Part shown: positions 56,144 through 64,000 of the stretch, piece by piece
How positions within the stretch are numbered: position 1 is the first letter of the stretch
How the letters are laid out: every line of letters begins with the position of its first letter
Program-made: the position numbers and the translations under genes
Notes under the pieces: model-generated
Databases searched by the model: none
Told to the model about the DNA's origin: nothing
The model's input: only the letters and a program-made list of their open reading frames with translations
NCBI RefSeq assembly: GCF_030272615.1
Contig: NC_081405.1
Span: 649,923,420-649,987,419 of the forward strand
DNA: 64,000 nucleotides
Direction: 5' to 3'
DNA from: Cryptomeria japonica
Taxonomy: Eukaryota; Streptophyta; Pinopsida; Cupressales; Cupressaceae

Positions 56144-57292
56144 TCACGGAGGAAGAGATTGGAATTGTTTAGGCCAAAAGTAATCAATAGGAACACTAGA
56201 GGTTCTTTCAGCTGGTTTAAAGAGACTATGATTGACAGTAACAACTTCACCATTATGGGGAAATTTCAAACACTTATGAATAGGAGAAGCAATAGCTTTC
56301 ATGGAAGATAGCCAAGGATAGCCAAGCTTCACACGAAATTGTTCAGAAGAAGGAATAATAGCAAAGTTCACATCAAGAGATTTGTTATGGACCTCAATAG
56401 GCAATGTAATAGAACCAATTGCAGGAGAAGAAAATGCATCAAATAATTTCACAATCACATCTGTTTTGTCATAGATCACTTGATTCAATTGCAAAGTAAA
56501 AAGAAATTCTTCAGTAATAACATTAACCATGCACGAAGGATCAATAAGCACTCCACAGCAAGGCATATTCTTGACTTTTGCAACTATGTATAAAGGACCA
56601 TCAGGTGCCCTAATGGTTTCGCTAGAATCAAATGTGATGGAAGGTTCTTTAGGGTTTTCTTGCTGCTCTACAAAGTTAATCACATTCGGAGTCATAGACA
56701 CAAGACCATCAGATGAGAAAGAGGAATCATTAGCCTCAATCACATTAGAAGTATGAGAAGTATGAGAAGGTAATGGATCAGTAAAAATCTGAAGATTTTG
56801 GTTAGGAGGAGCTACAGATGTGTTGCCTTTATCATTCACTCCAGAAACAGAAATAGTATTATTATCAATCAAATCTTGAATTTTACCCTTTAGAGAAAAA
56901 CATTTTTCAGTATCATGCCCAGGCTGACGATGAAAGTGACAAAAAGCTTTGTGATCAAAATAAGGTGAAGTAATCTTTGCAGGATCAATTTGTCTTATAG
57001 GAGGAAGGGTAAGCACATTTTGTCCCAATAACTTATTCATAATATCATGCAATGATTCATTCAAAGGAGTATACTTTCTTTCTTTCTTGAAAAATTTAGA
57101 AATAGGAGGCACACCTGATGCTGCATTCACATTGTTGTTGATGATGTTTTCATTGAATTTGATAGAATCTCTGTTCGGTTTAAACTTCCCAAATGGTTGT
57201 TGACTGTTATCACCCTTATCACTCGGAGCCATAGGATGTGATTGTTCCATTTGACTCACAGTCAGTTGATAATTGTGAAGAGTGGCGCACAA
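56144..57292 (-). pseudogene. TE-9 gag C-terminus, zinc finger and protease
   Basis: Continues the gag frame after a TAG stop. At about residue 120 of this part is CHFHRQPGHDTEKC, the C-x-F-H-x-x-x-G-H-x-T-x-x-C zinc finger usual in plant Tat/Athila-type gypsy gag, followed by L-K-G-K-I-Q-D-L-I-D. Protease follows: Y-I-V-A-K-V-K-N-M-P...V-L-I-D-P-S-C-M-V-N-V-I. The active-site motif is D-P-S instead of D-S-G, so activity is doubtful. It ends near the C-terminal motif L-G-Y-P-W-L-S-S-M, again typical. The frame is otherwise open over 382 codons. Confidence 0.9.
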
Positions 57293-58675
57293 CTATTGGA
57301 AAGAAGTAAACTCAGAAAACAGAAGTTTGTCTCGAATATCTTTTTGCAAATTAGAAATAAAGATTCTTTGAATATCATTATCAGGCACTGGAAAAGAAAT
57401 TTGAGCATACAAATGCTTATATCTACCAATGAAATCAGTCACTTTTTCTTTAACACCTTGTTTACAATGCATTAAATCAATCAAAGTAACTTTAGGACTT
57501 ATATTATTTTGAAATTGTTGAATGAAAGCATTTGCAAGTTGTTCAAAAGAAGTAATAGAATAAGAAGGCAACGAGCAATACCATTGTAGGGCTTTGTCTC
57601 TTAATGTTCTAGTAAATAGTTTTGCAAGCAACCTTTGGTCATAAGCAAAATCAGTACATATTGTTTGAAAAGTCTTAACATGTGTTAGAGGATCTCCTTT
57701 ACCATTATAAAGTTCCAAATGCGGGATTTCAACATGCTTAGGAGGAATAGCTCGAACAATGTTAAGAGAAAGTGGGCTCGCAACATCAAATGTGGGCACA
57801 CTAAACTTAGATTGATTCATAGAGGCAATTTGTTGCTGTAAAGAAGAGACAGTTTGTGCAAGATTATTAATGGTAGCTTCAGTCGAAGAGTTCATATTAG
57901 GTGTGTTAGATTGAGATGGAGGTGTGATGTTATTGAAAGATGGTAAAGAGTAAGGTGGTGGGACCCTATGATAGTCAACCATAGGGGATGATTGGATAGG
58001 AGGAACACTACAAGGAGGAATGGAATGGTTAAATGAATTGCCCCCTTGCGTCATGTTCATTTGTGAAGATGTAATAGGAACACTTATTGAAGGAATGAAT
58101 GAAGAAGTCGGATTGAATGAAGGAATAGGGTTAATTGAAGAAGGAGGATTGCCCCCATGACTGGTAATCACAGGAGGAATGTCTTGTATAGAGGTAGCCA
58201 TGATGTTTGATGTAAAGGTAGGTAAACTAGCAATAGAAGTGGTCAAAGGAATAGAATGATTGACTTGTGTAGGAGGTTGTGTATAACCTAAAGATTCAGC
58301 ACAACTCTTCATAGGCATCACGTTCGAATCCACAATGTGTGCGATACCACGTAAAACATCAATTCCATTCTTATCACTTTGAAGCATACGTTTTAGACCC
58401 TCAATTAAAGGAAGAGCTTGACTATCGGGATACTCATGAGACATCCATTGGTGAAAATCGTCAAATTGGTTATCCAATTTGGAAAGTTGTTCAACAGAAA
58501 CTTCATGGAGAGCTTCTTCATCATTAGGAGGATTAGAGGAATTACCCATGTCCTCGTTAAAAAGACTACTCAAATTAGGTTCCATCTCCTCAGTAGTTAA
58601 ACCTCGGAAAGACTTAATTCTACGGCTTCGTCTAACGGGAATAGTGTAAGTAGGGCTTATTGTTGTAAAACTCAT
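57293..58675 (-). pseudogene. TE-9 gag, N-terminal and capsid part
   Basis: ATG at 58675 starts MSFTTISPTYTIPVRRSRR, an open frame of 460 codons. The first 300 residues are low-complexity (Ser, Pro, Asn, Ile) with a coiled-coil-like piece (NNLAQTVSSLQQQIASMNQ). The retrotrans_gag capsid domain occupies about 320-450: LELYNGKGDPLTHVKTFQ, L-F-T-R-T-L-R-D-K-A-L-Q-W-Y, F-E-Q-L-A-N-A-F-I-Q-Q-F. The frame ends in TAG after CAA, within gag and before the zinc finger. Because the same frame goes on without a break this is either a recent mutation or a leaky stop. Confidence 0.92.
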
Positions 58676-59849
58676 GCACTAGAGAAGGAGAGAAAATTTT
58701 GAATTTAGAGGTAGCAATTTTCAGTAAGATCAACCAATTTTCTGGATTTAAGCTGTTAAATGCAATCACAACAGTCTCCCGAAATTTCAGGAAAAATGTC
58801 CGGGACCGTGGCGCCCGGAGTGCAACACGGTCCCTGCAACTTTTTTCGAAATTTGCAGGGATGAGAGGTATGATGATTTTAGAGCTAATCTGAAAAAATT
58901 GAGTGATTTTACGATCTGTAGATAGGCCAAATTAAAGTTGCAAATTCAAAATTGAACCCTATCAAGATTGTCGAAAAATGCAAAATTTGAATTTTGAAAA
59001 AGAGAGGGAGACTGAAATTTTGAATTTTATGATTTTAGAGGGAATGTCAAGAGCAATGCAAATTTTGAAATTTAAAAATTGATTCAATTTCACGCAAAAT
59101 TCAATTTTGAAAGCGGAAATCAAAGTTGTTGTAATTAGGCACTTAATTTCAAAAGTCACAAAATGCAAATATTTGAATAAAGCACTGAAATTTCGAATGA
59201 ATGCAAATACAATTTTCAGATCTAAGATAGTAAGAACACAATTTTGACACAAAATTTCAGTTTCGATAATTTTTGAATGATTAGGAGCCTTAGACCAAGC
59301 AATCACAAGACCAACTTTGACTGTAATTTTGAAAGTGTTATAATTGACAAAATCAGCCAAAATTCTAGATTTTAGCAGGAAAATACAGCAAGATCTCGCT
59401 CCCGAAATTTTGGAAAAAATGTCGGGGACGATAGCGCTCGGAGTGCAACACGGTCCTCGCAACTTTTTTCCAAATTTCCAGGGATGAAAGATATTGTGAT
59501 TTTATTGCAGAATCCAAAGTTACAGCTGATTTGGAGATGTTTTGATTAGTCAAATTGTCGGACAAAGGTTGAATCAAGAGGGTTTCAAAAATTAGGGTTT
59601 TGACTTTTAACCACTTAATCTTCAGAATTAAAGCACAAATATGAATTGATAATTTGTAATAGAAGGACAGATCTAAAACAAGCATTAACATTTAGACATT
59701 TCACAAGTTTAATTACTAAAAAGAAATTTTAGGGTTTTAATGCAATCACCTCTAAAACTTTGCAAAAGATCAAACATGGAAATGTAATCAATTTTTTCAG
59801 ATCTAAGCATGAAAAATCAGAAAGGATGTTCATGTCGGGTTCACCAAAA
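58676..59849 (-). other. TE-9 leader with repeated GGACCGTG...CACGGTCC modules
   Basis: The 1.2-kb untranslated leader between PBS and gag has two copies of a module of about 110 bp (about 58774-58890 and 59396-59510): CTCCCGAAATTT..GGAAAAA.TGTC, the hairpin GGACCGTG...CACGGTCC, GCAACTTTTTTC and CAGGGATGA. The left one (58803-58833) has perfect 8-bp arms; the right one is decayed. The rest is AT-rich filler. Confidence 0.8.
59831..59846 (-). other. TE-9 putative primer binding site
   Basis: Minus strand TGGTGAACCCGACATG starts four bases after the LTR end. It begins with TGG as a PBS must, but it is not the tRNA-Met type and I cannot name the tRNA. Confidence 0.6.
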
Positions 59850-61115
59850 TGTAAAGCGGAAAATCGCGGTCGAACCCTAGTTGGTCTCCCCTCTTCTAAC
59901 TCCGAGGAGAGAGAAGGGAGGTTCGCTAGGATTCAATGGGTTTTCACTTAGGGGGAAGACTTTACATTCAAAAGAGGGGTTGAAACTCATAAGATCCAAT
60001 CCCACACAATGTAAGGTTGGATGCTAAATGAATTTCAAGGGTTAGGAAAGCAAGGCTACCCTCTTTTGTAAAGAATGTTGATTAAGGAAATTAAGCTAAG
60101 GATGCATAGAAAGTCATAAAGATTCGCTTATAAACTGAGTTTAGGTTATAGGATGAAGCTGCGGACCTGGAATTAGCAGTAAAATGTCGATACGGCGCTG
60201 TCCTGCAAATTTGAGCAAAAGTTGTTAGGACGATGGCGCCCGGCGCCACGGTCCTCCGAAAAATCCGTGAAACGAAGGGGGATCTGTTCGTCTCGGCACA
60301 GGGATTCCAGATCTTCAATCTCAGCCGCATACCTGCAACCTACACACAGAAAAGCGAAGATGATTGGGGGGTTAGGGATTAGGGGTTTGCCTTTAGGTCA
60401 AACCCCGGTTTTGGAATTAACCAAGAAATGAGCAAGTGCTGTAAATGTAAATGACTGTAATGTAAAACAAGTACTAATACCTTGTTCTAAGAATGTTTGT
60501 ATCCTTATGTGCAAAGGTTTAGATGTTGTATGTTGTATGTGTAACATGTAATAAGTGATCTCCTCTTCAATGGTTGAATCCTTGTCTTGAATGCAACACT
60601 TAGCCTTGAATGGAGACTTGGAATGATCAATTGCTTGAATGCTTGAATGTTTGAGTATAGTTTCCACGCCTTTTTCCATCATATCGAATGAAAGAGGAAA
60701 ATGTAGTTTATATACTTGTCATTTAGGGCTGATAGACTGATTTTCCCGACCTTAGGCCGACCAGGGAAGTATATTTCCAAATTGCAATCAAAAAGACCCG
60801 ATATCACTTCGGAAACCGGGCCCAAAATAGGACCCAGGGACCAGGGCGCTGGGCGCCATGGTCCTGGAGGACCAGGGCGCTGGGCACCCTGGTCCTGAGG
60901 GACCAGGGCGCCTGACGGACCAGGGCGCTGGGCGCTCTGGTCCCACCTCCCGGGACATCAGGGTGCAAGGAGGTTCAGGCCAGGGTGCTTGAAAAATGCA
61001 GTTTTCAGTGTCGTGAGCGAGTTTTGGGGTCTCCATTCAGGTTGCGTGTTGCGTCGCCATCGTGAAGACCGAAATGCAGTCGAAATTGTAAGTGTCACAA
61101 TTTTAGGACGCTACA
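59850..61115 (-). repeat. TE-9 5' LTR
   Basis: Plus strand TGTAAAGCGGAAAATCGCGG to GGACGCTACA, 1266 bp, 49 bp longer than the 3' LTR due to an extra partial GC unit and a short duplication (AAGGAGGTTCAGGCCAGGGTG, about 60967-60987). Candidate TATA at 60704-60715. Confidence 0.96.
60837..60943 (-). repeat. GC-rich tandem hairpin array, about four units
   Basis: Same unit as at 54254-54343, with an extra shortened unit (GGACCAGGGCGCCTGAC) and sequence changes in the loops (GGCGCCATGG, GGGCACCC). Confidence 0.9.
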
Positions 61116-61147
61116 TCTATATAGTCAATTACAGAGGTGAATGCCAT
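61116..61147 (-). pseudogene. TE-8 ORF2, first codons cut off by TE-9
   Basis: ATG complementary to 61145-61147 starts M-A-F-T-S-V-I-D-Y-I; the next codons are at 53276 downward (E-N-P-T-I-V-E-V). TE-6 reads MASTSAIEYIANPTIVEV at the same place, which confirms the join. 61116-61120 is the TCTAT duplication. Confidence 0.92.
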
Positions 61148-61289
61148 GATAAAATACCTTTTAATGCCTTTAGGATGGATGATTGCTTGAAGTGTTCTTG
61201 CCTCTTTCTCGAAAATGCCTTAGCTCAAAATCTTCGCGCTCTTCGTAGGTTGGAAATCTCCGTGAAATGGAATGGAGCCAAAACCTCAA

Positions 61290-61296
61290 ATTTATA
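61290..61296 (-). promoter_or_regulatory. Candidate internal TATA box upstream of TE-8 ORF2
   Basis: Minus strand CTATAAATTTGAGG, about 143 bp before the ORF2 ATG, aligned with the TE-6 candidate at 40858-40868. Confidence 0.5.
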
Positions 61297-61451
61297 GTAT
61301 CTTTTCACCATCTACCACATTAAATGCATGTCAGTTAAGTATTCACTTAACATTGTCTACCGGTAACAAGTGATTTCCAACTTCTTATCTCTAACCAAGG
61401 GAATAATAGCACATGTGTCATTAGATTGCCAAACCCTCAATGACACTTTCT

Positions 61452-62609
61452 TCAATTTGATGAAGAAATTCCTGTCAATGGAGCACTGCTCTGTCCTGCT
61501 AGTGAAGCATCACTTTGTCCTGTCGATGAAACATTGATTGACTCTACCGATGGAGGAGTATTCCCAATATTTAGATCAACATTTCTAATCCATTGTTTTG
61601 AGAATTCTTGCTTAACCTCTTCAACTTTTTCTTTACCTTTCAAGCTAGAACTTTTGTTGTCTACCGGTGATCCTTTACTTCTATAGAATTTTGCAATATG
61701 CCCAATCTTGTTACATGCATAACAAGTCACATTATTCTTTTGAATAGCTTTCCCATAACCTATGTCAGTTTGTGTTCTACATTGACTAGATAAATGTCTA
61801 AATCTTCCACAAACATAACATCTTACATTCATTCTACAGTTTTCAGAGTTGTGACCAACTTTGTTGCATTTTGAACATTAACAGGTAGGTGTGTTGATAT
61901 TCTGATAATTTCTAGGTCTACATTCATTTGCTCTATGACCATACTTATTAAAATTAAATCATTTTCCATTGAATTTATAAGTATTAGGTTGTCTTACCGG
62001 TTTGCTGTGATCCTGAGTATTTGCAATACCAGAGCTTTCACCATCTTCAAAGCCAATTCTAGAAGTGTCACCTTTAGGTTTTTGATTCTTCAACAAGGTG
62101 CCAAGTTCCTCTGAGCTTTTCTTGAATTTTTCTTTATGCTGATTTGCAGTTTCTAGTTCTCTTTCGAAGACTTCTTTCTGTCTCATCAGTTCATTGGAGT
62201 CATTTTGAGTGTGCATCAGATCTGTCTTCAACATGTCATTATCATAGCTAAGTCTTGTCTTTTCATTTTCTGCATCACTTAGTCTTTTGGTCAATTCTTC
62301 ATCATTCTTCTTCCTATCCTCAATCTCTTTGCAAAATCTCATAGTCATATCCTGCATCTCATTCTTTGTTGTCATGTTCTCTTGTTTCAGCTTGCTTATT
62401 TGATCATTAAGTGATTCCTTTTCATCATTCTCATTTTGCAATTTTTCACAAAGTTCTCTTCTTTTATTTCTTGCAATAGTAAGATTCTCTTGAAGTGCCT
62501 GAATGATAGCCTGAGATGCCCTTAAATCATCTTCTAGTTTGATATTTTTCAACTTCTCTGCATCATAGTCTGAAAGAGCTCCTTCAAGTTGCTTCATCAG
62601 ATTTTCCAT
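61452..62609 (-). pseudogene. TE-8 ORF1, coiled-coil protein with zinc knuckles
   Basis: ATG at 62609 (MENLMKQLEGALSDYDAEKL) opens a coiled coil that is unbroken to about 61960, longer than in TE-6, where a stop interrupts it. Knuckles follow: the first is decayed (stop, F-N-F-N-K-Y-G-H), the second is CSKCNKVGHNSENC, the third CYVCGRFRHLSSQC (Gly before His changed to Arg), the fourth CYACNKIGHIAKF-Y with the last Cys lost. The tail G-Q-S-D-A-S...G-Q-S-S-A-P ends at the stop at 61452-61454. Only two stops (near 61959 and 61880) break the frame. Comparison with TE-6 shows four knuckles in the ancestor. Confidence 0.83.
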
Positions 62610-62662
62610 CTTTACCGATGTCAAGATCTTCCTCAAGCTGTTAGACTTCTGAAAATAGAGGA

Positions 62663-62679
62663 CCAGGCTCTGATACCAA
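62663..62679 (-). other. TE-8 primer binding site
   Basis: Minus strand TTGGTATCAGAGCCTGG, a full match to the plant initiator tRNA-Met PBS in its first 17 bases as commonly given. Confidence 0.93.
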
Positions 62680-62680
62680 T

Positions 62681-63506
62681 TGTTAAGAATCCCACAAATA
62701 CTGAGAGGGAGGGTGAATCAGTATCTAACCAGTAATTAGAATTTCTTAACTTAAAACATGTAGAACATATTATAATAGTGTACTGGTATGCAAGAAATAA
62801 TGCAATAAACAGAATCAAGAACATCCACATGAAAAGCACACCATAACACAAGGATTTAATGAGGAAACCCAGTGTGGGAAAAACCTTGATGGGATTTGTG
62901 ACCCACAATATTCACTCATTGGCCAATAAGAGAATATTACTTACAATAGGGGCCTGCACATGCAAGAAGGCCAACTACCTAGAGCTCACTGCTTAATGGG
63001 AAGTCTCACTGACTTACAATGTGGATTATACAAATTCAATATCTTGTACTGCTTTACAATAGCATCTATAATGCCAGATCCAGTACCGGTTGCTGCTATA
63101 CTTCTTACATAAACCCTTCAACCTATATTTCACATAATAGGTCTACCTTATATTTTTCTTTATCACTTACTTATCTCCTATAAAATGTCTACAATGATCT
63201 CTTTTATATATAAGAGTCATTTTACAATTTTCCAAGTCAGCTTACAAAGTTTTTACAATAATAAACAAAATATAATATAAAAAAATCTTGTCGGCCTCTG
63301 TGCCGGTATACTTCCTTTCTTTGTGTCGGTGTCGGTGTCTTGAGTGTCGATGTAGAGTGTGATCTGCTAATGTGGGTATACTAACTTGTCAATGTAATGC
63401 TTTGCCGATATAATGCCTTGTCGGTGCCATAGGATTGCAAGGTTTCCATCAATGAAAAAACCTTCAATCACCTACAATGTCTCATTAGAGTGTGCATATG
63501 CCAACA
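62681..63506 (-). repeat. TE-8 5' LTR
   Basis: Plus strand TGTTAAGAATCCC to TATGCCAACA, 826 bp, same length as the 3' LTR. Candidate TATA at 63199-63212. Confidence 0.95.
63199..63212 (-). promoter_or_regulatory. Candidate TATA box of TE-8 5' LTR
   Basis: Minus strand TATATATAAAAGAG about 295 bp inside the LTR. Confidence 0.65.
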
Positions 63507-63511
63507 GTCTT
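63507..63511 (+). repeat. Target-site duplication of TE-8, right copy
   Basis: GTCTT, identical to 49321-49325. Confidence 0.97.
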
Positions 63512-63865
63512 TAACCAAACTTATCTCCTAACAGAGATTGAGATTCCTAATAGGATCTATTCTAGTAAAGAATATTGTATGACCGTAACTAGTTTGACCT
63601 TAACCGGTCTAGTTCCTATTCTGTAGATAGTTACTTGTGAGGTCCATCTCACTGCATTTTTTCCCATTTGGGTTTGCACGTCAAAATCTCTTGCGTTATG
63701 GTGTTATTGCTCCTATGGGTGAATGTCTTATTTGCTATTTGGTTTGCATGTGTATTAACTAGTTTGTTTATTAAACTATTTTACCAATTTATTACTAGAC
63801 TATTTAAGTGTTTAAATACAGTGTTTTTCTGTATACTGATTCACCCCCCCTCTTAGTATTCATCA
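63512..63865 (+). repeat. TE-7 3' LTR, second part
   Basis: Resumes TAACCAAAC after TE-8 and matches the 5' LTR from 44302 to 44525, then continues 115 bp further with GATTCACCCCCCCTCTTAGT to the terminal ATTCATCA. Contains TTTTTTCCCATTTGGGTTT, the conserved copia LTR motif. Confidence 0.93.
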
Positions 63866-63870
63866 GGATC
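63866..63870 (+). repeat. Target-site duplication of TE-7, right copy
   Basis: GGATC, identical to 43497-43501. Confidence 0.94.
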
Positions 63871-64000
63871 TGGAGCAGGAGTTCTTTTTGTGTCCCGATC
63901 AGGTATAACCTTCAAATATTCTTTTTTCTTAGCCTTTCAGTGTACAAACAACACTGTTGAATATGAAGCCTTGTTATTGGGGCTTCAAGTTGCAAAGAGG
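63871..64000 (+). pseudogene. TE-4 RNase H, continued to window edge
   Basis: After TE-7 the RNase H goes on with S-G-A-G-V-L-F-V-S-R-S-G and reaches TNNTVEYEALLLGLQVAK, the block of the archaeal-type RNase H of plant Tat-like gypsy elements, with its catalytic Glu present. Integrase would follow outside the window. The join GGATC|TGGAGCAGG restores K-E-G-S-G-A-G. Confidence 0.85.

Larger units (their letters stand above)
53277..61115 (-). mobile_element. TE-9, Ty3/gypsy gag-protease element without RT or integrase
   Basis: LTRs 53277-54493 and 59850-61115 with TCTAT duplications, inserted in codons 10-11 of TE-8 ORF2. The minus-strand interior has a 1.2-kb leader with repeats, one long frame (58675 to 55232) for gag, zinc finger, protease and a Pro-rich tail, then 0.7 kb without coding and a polypurine tract. 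Nothing like RT, RNase H or integrase occurs. This is the layout of non-autonomous TR-GAG-type elements. It must be the youngest insertion in its stack. Confidence 0.95.
49326..63506 (-). mobile_element. TE-8, non-autonomous Sirevirus-like element with ORF1 and ORF2, carrying TE-9
   Basis: Both LTRs are 826 bp, with GTCTT duplications. On the minus strand: 5' LTR, tRNA-Met PBS, ORF1, internal TATA candidate, ORF2 (interrupted after about ten codons by TE-9), three polypurine tracts, 3' LTR. Without TE-9 it is about 6.3 kb, similar to TE-6. No pol motif is present. LTRs and both ORFs are close relatives of TE-6. Confidence 0.95.
43502..63865 (+). mobile_element. TE-7, non-autonomous Sirevirus-like element with ORF2, carrying TE-8 in its 3' LTR
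   Basis: 5' LTR 43502-44525 (truncated), interior with ORF2 homologous to TE-6 and TE-8, three polypurine tracts, and a 3' LTR in two parts (48501-49325 and 63512-63865) split by TE-8. GGATC duplications frame it, and TE-4 RNase H reads through from 43501 to 63871. It lacks PBS and ORF1, which were removed together with the end of the 5' LTR. Confidence 0.92.
18127..64000 (+). mobile_element. TE-4, Tat/Ogre-like Ty3/gypsy element, continuing past the window
   Basis: The plus-strand series is long leader or LTR, extra ORF1 (20631-32116, split by TE-5), gag (33329-35065), zinc knuckle and protease (35066-43391, split by TE-6), and an RNase H (43440-64000, split by TE-7). An extra ORF upstream of gag and a second, archaeal-type RNase H are traits of the Tat/Ogre lineage. 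Once the inserts are removed about 12 kb of TE-4 itself remains in the window. Integrase and 3' LTR lie beyond 64000. The start at 18127 (TGTTAGTATTATGG) is set by the abrupt end of TE-2 coding sequence. Confidence 0.72.

Noticed and set aside
1-64000. Host protein-coding gene
   Set aside because: Every ORF over about 100 codons could be assigned to a retroelement or to its antisense; no exon-like homology to a cellular gene was recognised.

Overview
The window looks like nuclear DNA of a seed plant with a large, retrotransposon-packed genome. It is AT-rich, I found no recognisable host gene, tRNA, rRNA or CRISPR array, and nearly every base can be placed in a long LTR retrotransposon. Plant-specific marks are Ty1/copia elements of Sirevirus type (PBS complementary to initiator tRNA-Met, repeated AAGGGGGAGA polypurine tracts, LTRs starting TGTTGG/TGTTAG), a Ty3/gypsy chromovirus, and a Tat/Ogre-like gypsy element. 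A conifer is plausible from the style of nesting, but the sequence alone does not prove it.

Layout (names are mine). TE-1 (1-4367, minus): copia element running off the left edge. 4368-6548: unassigned. TE-2 (about 6549-18126, minus): copia element split by TE-3 (7988-16006, plus, copia) and then entered by TE-4. TE-4 (18127 to beyond 64000, plus): Tat-like gypsy element with a large extra ORF upstream of gag, then gag, protease and an RNase H, with no reverse transcriptase visible between protease and RNase H. TE-4 holds three insertions: TE-5 (21919-29770, plus, chromovirus with gag, PR, RT, RH, INT and chromodomain), TE-6 (36413-43172, minus) and TE-7 (43502-63865, plus). TE-7 carries TE-8 (49326-63506, minus) in its 3' LTR, and TE-8 carries TE-9 (53277-61115, minus, a gypsy element with gag and protease only) near the start of its second ORF. 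The deepest stack is five levels: TE-2 > TE-4 > TE-7 > TE-8 > TE-9. Four junctions keep perfect 5-bp target-site duplications (ACTGA, GGATC, GTCTT, TCTAT), and interrupted reading frames resume on the far side.

The most unusual content is the group TE-6, TE-7 and TE-8. They have Sirevirus-like ends (tRNA-Met PBS in TE-6 and TE-8, multiple polypurine tracts in all three) but no pol. TE-6 and TE-8 encode a short coiled-coil protein with four CCHC zinc knuckles (ORF1); all three encode a large protein of unknown function (ORF2) with a conserved N-terminal core, a histone-H1-like SPKK patch and coiled coils. A candidate internal TATA box lies about 140 bp before ORF2 in TE-6 and TE-8. I infer a family of non-autonomous retrotransposons mobilised in trans by Sirevirus-type copia elements.

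All coding regions carry stops, frameshifts or lost catalytic residues, so the window is a graveyard of elements of different ages. The gag-pro frame of TE-9 (three in-frame stops) is among the best preserved.
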